Below are positions 62,127 to 64,000 of a stretch of DNA of 64,000 bases, in pieces (the stretch's first letter is position 1; every line of letters begins with the position of its first letter). Under the pieces are notes generated by a model that saw only the letters and a program-made list of their open reading frames with translations, did no database searches and was not told the origin of the DNA. Source of the DNA: Aquabacterium commune (lineage in GTDB: Bacteria; Pseudomonadota; Gammaproteobacteria; Burkholderiales; Burkholderiaceae_C); contig NZ_SNXW01000002.1 in assembly GCF_004362855.1 (NCBI RefSeq), positions 476,655 through 540,654 of the forward strand, given 5' to 3'. Both the position numbers and the translations under genes were made by a program.

Positions 62127-63677
62127 TCACGCGCTGAGCGCTGCCACCCTGAACGTGGACACCGTGTCCACCATGTGGGCCGCCTGGCGCTGAAGGCTGT
62201 CGGCCGCCGCCGCGCTCTGCTCGACCAGCGCGGCGTTTTGCTGGGTGGACTGGTCCATCTGCATCAAGGTCATGCTGACCTGACCCACGCGACCACTCTG
62301 CTCGGCCGTGGCGTCGCTGATGTCGGTGACGATGCCGGTGACACGGTGGATGGCGGCCACGATGTCCTGCATGGTGGCACCGGCCTGGTCCACCAACTGG
62401 ACGCCCTGCTCCACCTGGGTCACGCTGTTGCGGATGAGCTCGCTGATTTCCTTGGCCGCCGCCGCGCTGCGTTGCGCCAGGGTGCGCACCTCGCCGGCCA
62501 CCACGGCAAACCCGCGACCCTGCTCACCTGCCCGGGCTGCTTCCACAGCCGCGTTGAGCGCCAGGATGTTGGTCTGGAAGGCGATGCCATCGATCACGCT
62601 GGTGATGTCGCCGATCTTGTGCGAGCTGGCGCGGATGGTCTGCATGGTGTTGACCACCTGACCGACCACCACCCCGCCCTGGCTGGCCAAGCTGGAGGCG
62701 TCCTGCGCCAGCTGCCGCGCCTGCAGTGCGTTGTCGGCGCTGTGGCTGACGTTCTGGCTGAGCTGTGCCACGGTGGAAGCGGTTTCCTGCAGCACCGCCG
62801 CCTGCGATTCCGTGCGCTGGCTGAGGTCCAGGTTGCCATGCGCGATTTCGGAGCTGGCCGTCGCCACGCTTTCCGCACTGGCACGCACCTGCCCCACCAC
62901 GCTGGCCAGGTTCCCGCGCATGCCGTCGAGCGCACGCAGCAAGGCACCGGTTTCGTCCTGGCGCGCGGTGTGCGGCAGGCCCATCAGGTCCCCGGCGGCC
63001 ACGCGCTGCGCCGAGGCCACGGCTTCGCGCAAGGGCGCCGCGATGCTGCGGGTGATGCCCCAGGCCAGGCCCGCGCCCAGCAAGAGGGCCACCGCCCCGA
63101 GGCTCCACAACAAGCGCGCGCTGAGCGCATTGGCGTCGGCCAGGATGCGCGCCTCCTCGTCCAGGCGCTGGCGTTGCAAGGCCTGGAAGGCCTGCATGGT
63201 GCTCAGGTACTGCTGCGCCACCGGCTTGAATTTCTCGTCCATCATGCCGATGGCCTGGTCCTGCTGCCCTGACTTCTTCAGCGCCGTGATCTGGTCACGC
63301 CAGTGGATGAACTGCTGGCGCACATCCTTGAGTTGCCCGAAGAGCCGGCGCTCGACGTCGTCGCTCAGTTTGGCCTCCACCAGTTGCTGCGACTGGTTGT
63401 TGGCCCGGGTGGCCTCGGCCACATCCTGCGCGAAAAAGGCCGCCAGCCCCGCGTCGTTGCTGCGCGCGATGGCACCGGTGCGGCGCACGCCCGCACTGAC
63501 GTTGGCGTACCAGTCGCTCACCAGCCGCTCCTTGGCGATCAGGTCTTGCGTCATGCGCCGCGTGACCTCGGAGGTTTCGTGCAGTCGCCACAGGCTGATG
63601 CCCGTGATCAGCACGGCCAGGGCCAGCACCGCCCCGAAGGCCCATGCCAGCCGCTTGCCAATGGTCATGTGGTTCAT
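62127..63677 (-). CDS. Methyl-accepting chemotaxis protein
   Basis: 516 aa. TM1 at about 10-30, periplasmic four-helix-bundle ligand domain (MCP/Tar-like, about 31-190), TM2 at about 193-212, HAMP, and a signalling domain with the hairpin tip [45 protein letters not shown]. No C-terminal pentapeptide tether for CheR/CheB. Start at ATG 63677 is the family start. Ligand unknown. Confidence 0.93.
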   Translation of the reverse strand: MNHMTIGKRLAWAFGAVLALAVLITGISLWRLHETSEVTRRMTQDLIAKERLVSDWYANVSAGVRRTGAIARSNDAGLAAFFAQDVAEATRANNQSQQLVEAKLSDDVERRLFGQLKDVRQQFIHWRDQITALKKSGQQDQAIGMMDEKFKPVAQQYLSTMQAFQALQRQRLDEEARILADANALSARLLWSLGAVALLLGAGLAWGITRSIAAPLREAVASAQRVAAGDLMGLPHTARQDETGALLRALDGMRGNLASVVGQVRASAESVATASSEIAHGNLDLSQRTESQAAVLQETASTVAQLSQNVSHSADNALQARQLAQDASSLASQGGVVVGQVVNTMQTIRASSHKIGDITSVIDGIAFQTNILALNAAVEAARAGEQGRGFAVVAGEVRTLAQRSAAAAKEISELIRNSVTQVEQGVQLVDQAGATMQDIVAAIHRVTGIVTDISDATAEQSGRVGQVSMTLMQMDQSTQQNAALVEQSAAAADSLQRQAAHMVDTVSTFRVAALSA

Positions 63678-63795
63678 GGTGATTTTTTCAGGCGTGCGTC
63701 TCGCCCCGAACGTGGTCGATCCTGGTTTATCGGCCACTGTCACCTGGCATTGACCTTGGCAAAGCCGCAAGCGCCGCGGAAGTCACACAGATCAA

Positions 63796-63823
63796 GAAAA
63801 AGGGCGCCCCGTGGAGGCGCCCT
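63796..63823 (-). terminator. Orphan terminator hairpin left of the IS element
   Basis: AGGGCGCC (63801-63808) pairs with GGCGCCCT (63816-63823). On the minus strand it is followed by T5. It would end a minus-strand gene entering from the right, but none is visible before the IS begins at about 63906. Confidence 0.65.
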
Positions 63824-63905
63824 CTGTGCTGGTGTGTTCATGGGCAATAAAGTCTGAGGCATCCATAGGGGCTTAGGTTCCTCACGCAACAGCGGCTAGC
63901 CAGCC

Positions 63906-64000
63906 TGAAGCGCCCCGGGTTTCGCGGAGGCTCCAACACTGGAGAATGGAGCCATGAAGAAGTCCTCGAAGTTTTCGCCTGAAGTCCGCGAGCGTGCCGT
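63906..64000 (+). mobile_element. Left end of an IS3-type insertion sequence (runs out of window)
   Basis: TGAAGCGCCCCGGGTTTCGC at 63906 looks like a terminal inverted repeat of IS3-family elements with TGA ends. It is followed 48 bp later by the transposase OrfA start. The right end and any target duplication lie outside the window. Confidence 0.7.
63954..64000 (+). CDS. IS3 family transposase OrfA (N-terminal fragment, cut by window)
   Basis: ATG 63954 gives MKKSSKFSPEVRERAV, the common start of IS3-type OrfA helix-turn-helix proteins (HTH_Tnp_1). GGAG lies just upstream. Only 15-16 codons are in the window. Confidence 0.8.
   Translation, partial: MKKSSKFSPEVRERA

Overview
The window is high-GC DNA (about two thirds G+C by eye) from a Gram-negative bacterium. 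Trimeric porins of the Burkholderia/Acidovorax type, catBCA-benABCD gene order, IclR-type Pca regulators, an AAHS benzoate transporter and HAAT-type Liv transporters all point to Betaproteobacteria, order Burkholderiales, most likely Comamonadaceae or a close relative. No rRNA, tRNA or CRISPR array was seen. The genes are chromosomal in character. One IS3-type element enters at the right edge.

Positions 1-4948 hold a PotD-like periplasmic binding protein translationally coupled to a membrane diguanylate cyclase, a Bcr/CflA-type exporter and a TetR regulator. Positions 5023-42294 are essentially one large aromatic-catabolism region. Positions 5023-7805 carry pcaB and a PcaC-PcaD fusion whose hydrolase domain lacks its nucleophile. 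Positions 10425-15256 (minus strand) look like one operon, aroQ / HPPD-like / 3-dehydroshikimate dehydratase / LysR / pcaHG, converting dehydroquinate to 3-carboxymuconate, with an IclR gene diverging from it. Positions 16271-24418 hold a frameshifted porin, a five-gene Liv-type ABC transporter and an MFS transporter. Positions 24655-31141 hold a shikimate-dehydrogenase-like gene, a second IclR gene, pcaIJFD and benE. Positions 31146-42294 hold a BenM/CatR-type LysR gene, catBCA, benABCD, an intact porin, benK and a drug-type MFS exporter.

Together these genes take benzoate through catechol, and quinate/shikimate through protocatechuate, to 3-oxoadipate, and on to succinyl-CoA and acetyl-CoA. 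Uptake systems are included. Ring-cleavage products of both branches converge on the intact PcaD at 29112-29954, because no catD is present. At least five regulators of three families (TetR, LysR x2, IclR x2) divide the pathway.

Positions 42323-54079 are mixed accessory or housekeeping genes: a secreted alpha/beta hydrolase, a lower-GC patch (45465-47710) with a putative metallopeptidase and a HigBA-type toxin-antitoxin pair, a run of small membrane proteins, GNAT, DUF924, LysR/GST, PNPOx-like and VF530. Positions 54121-63677 look like a stress/signalling block: a Crp/Fnr regulator, SYLF, PAS histidine kinase, CheB-CheR-PAS protein, PAS protein, trypsin-like protease, DUF3309, CsbD and a chemoreceptor.

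The most unusual items are: two degenerate 21-bp tandem arrays (about 7825-8360 and 44709-45260) kept in exact 7-codon register; the PcaCD fusion with Ser-to-Gly at the nucleophile elbow; a QuiC function split into two genes in reversed order; the PotD/diguanylate-cyclase pair; and matching TGTGC-N6-GCACA palindromes placed at the same distance from -10-like hexamers of two stress genes.
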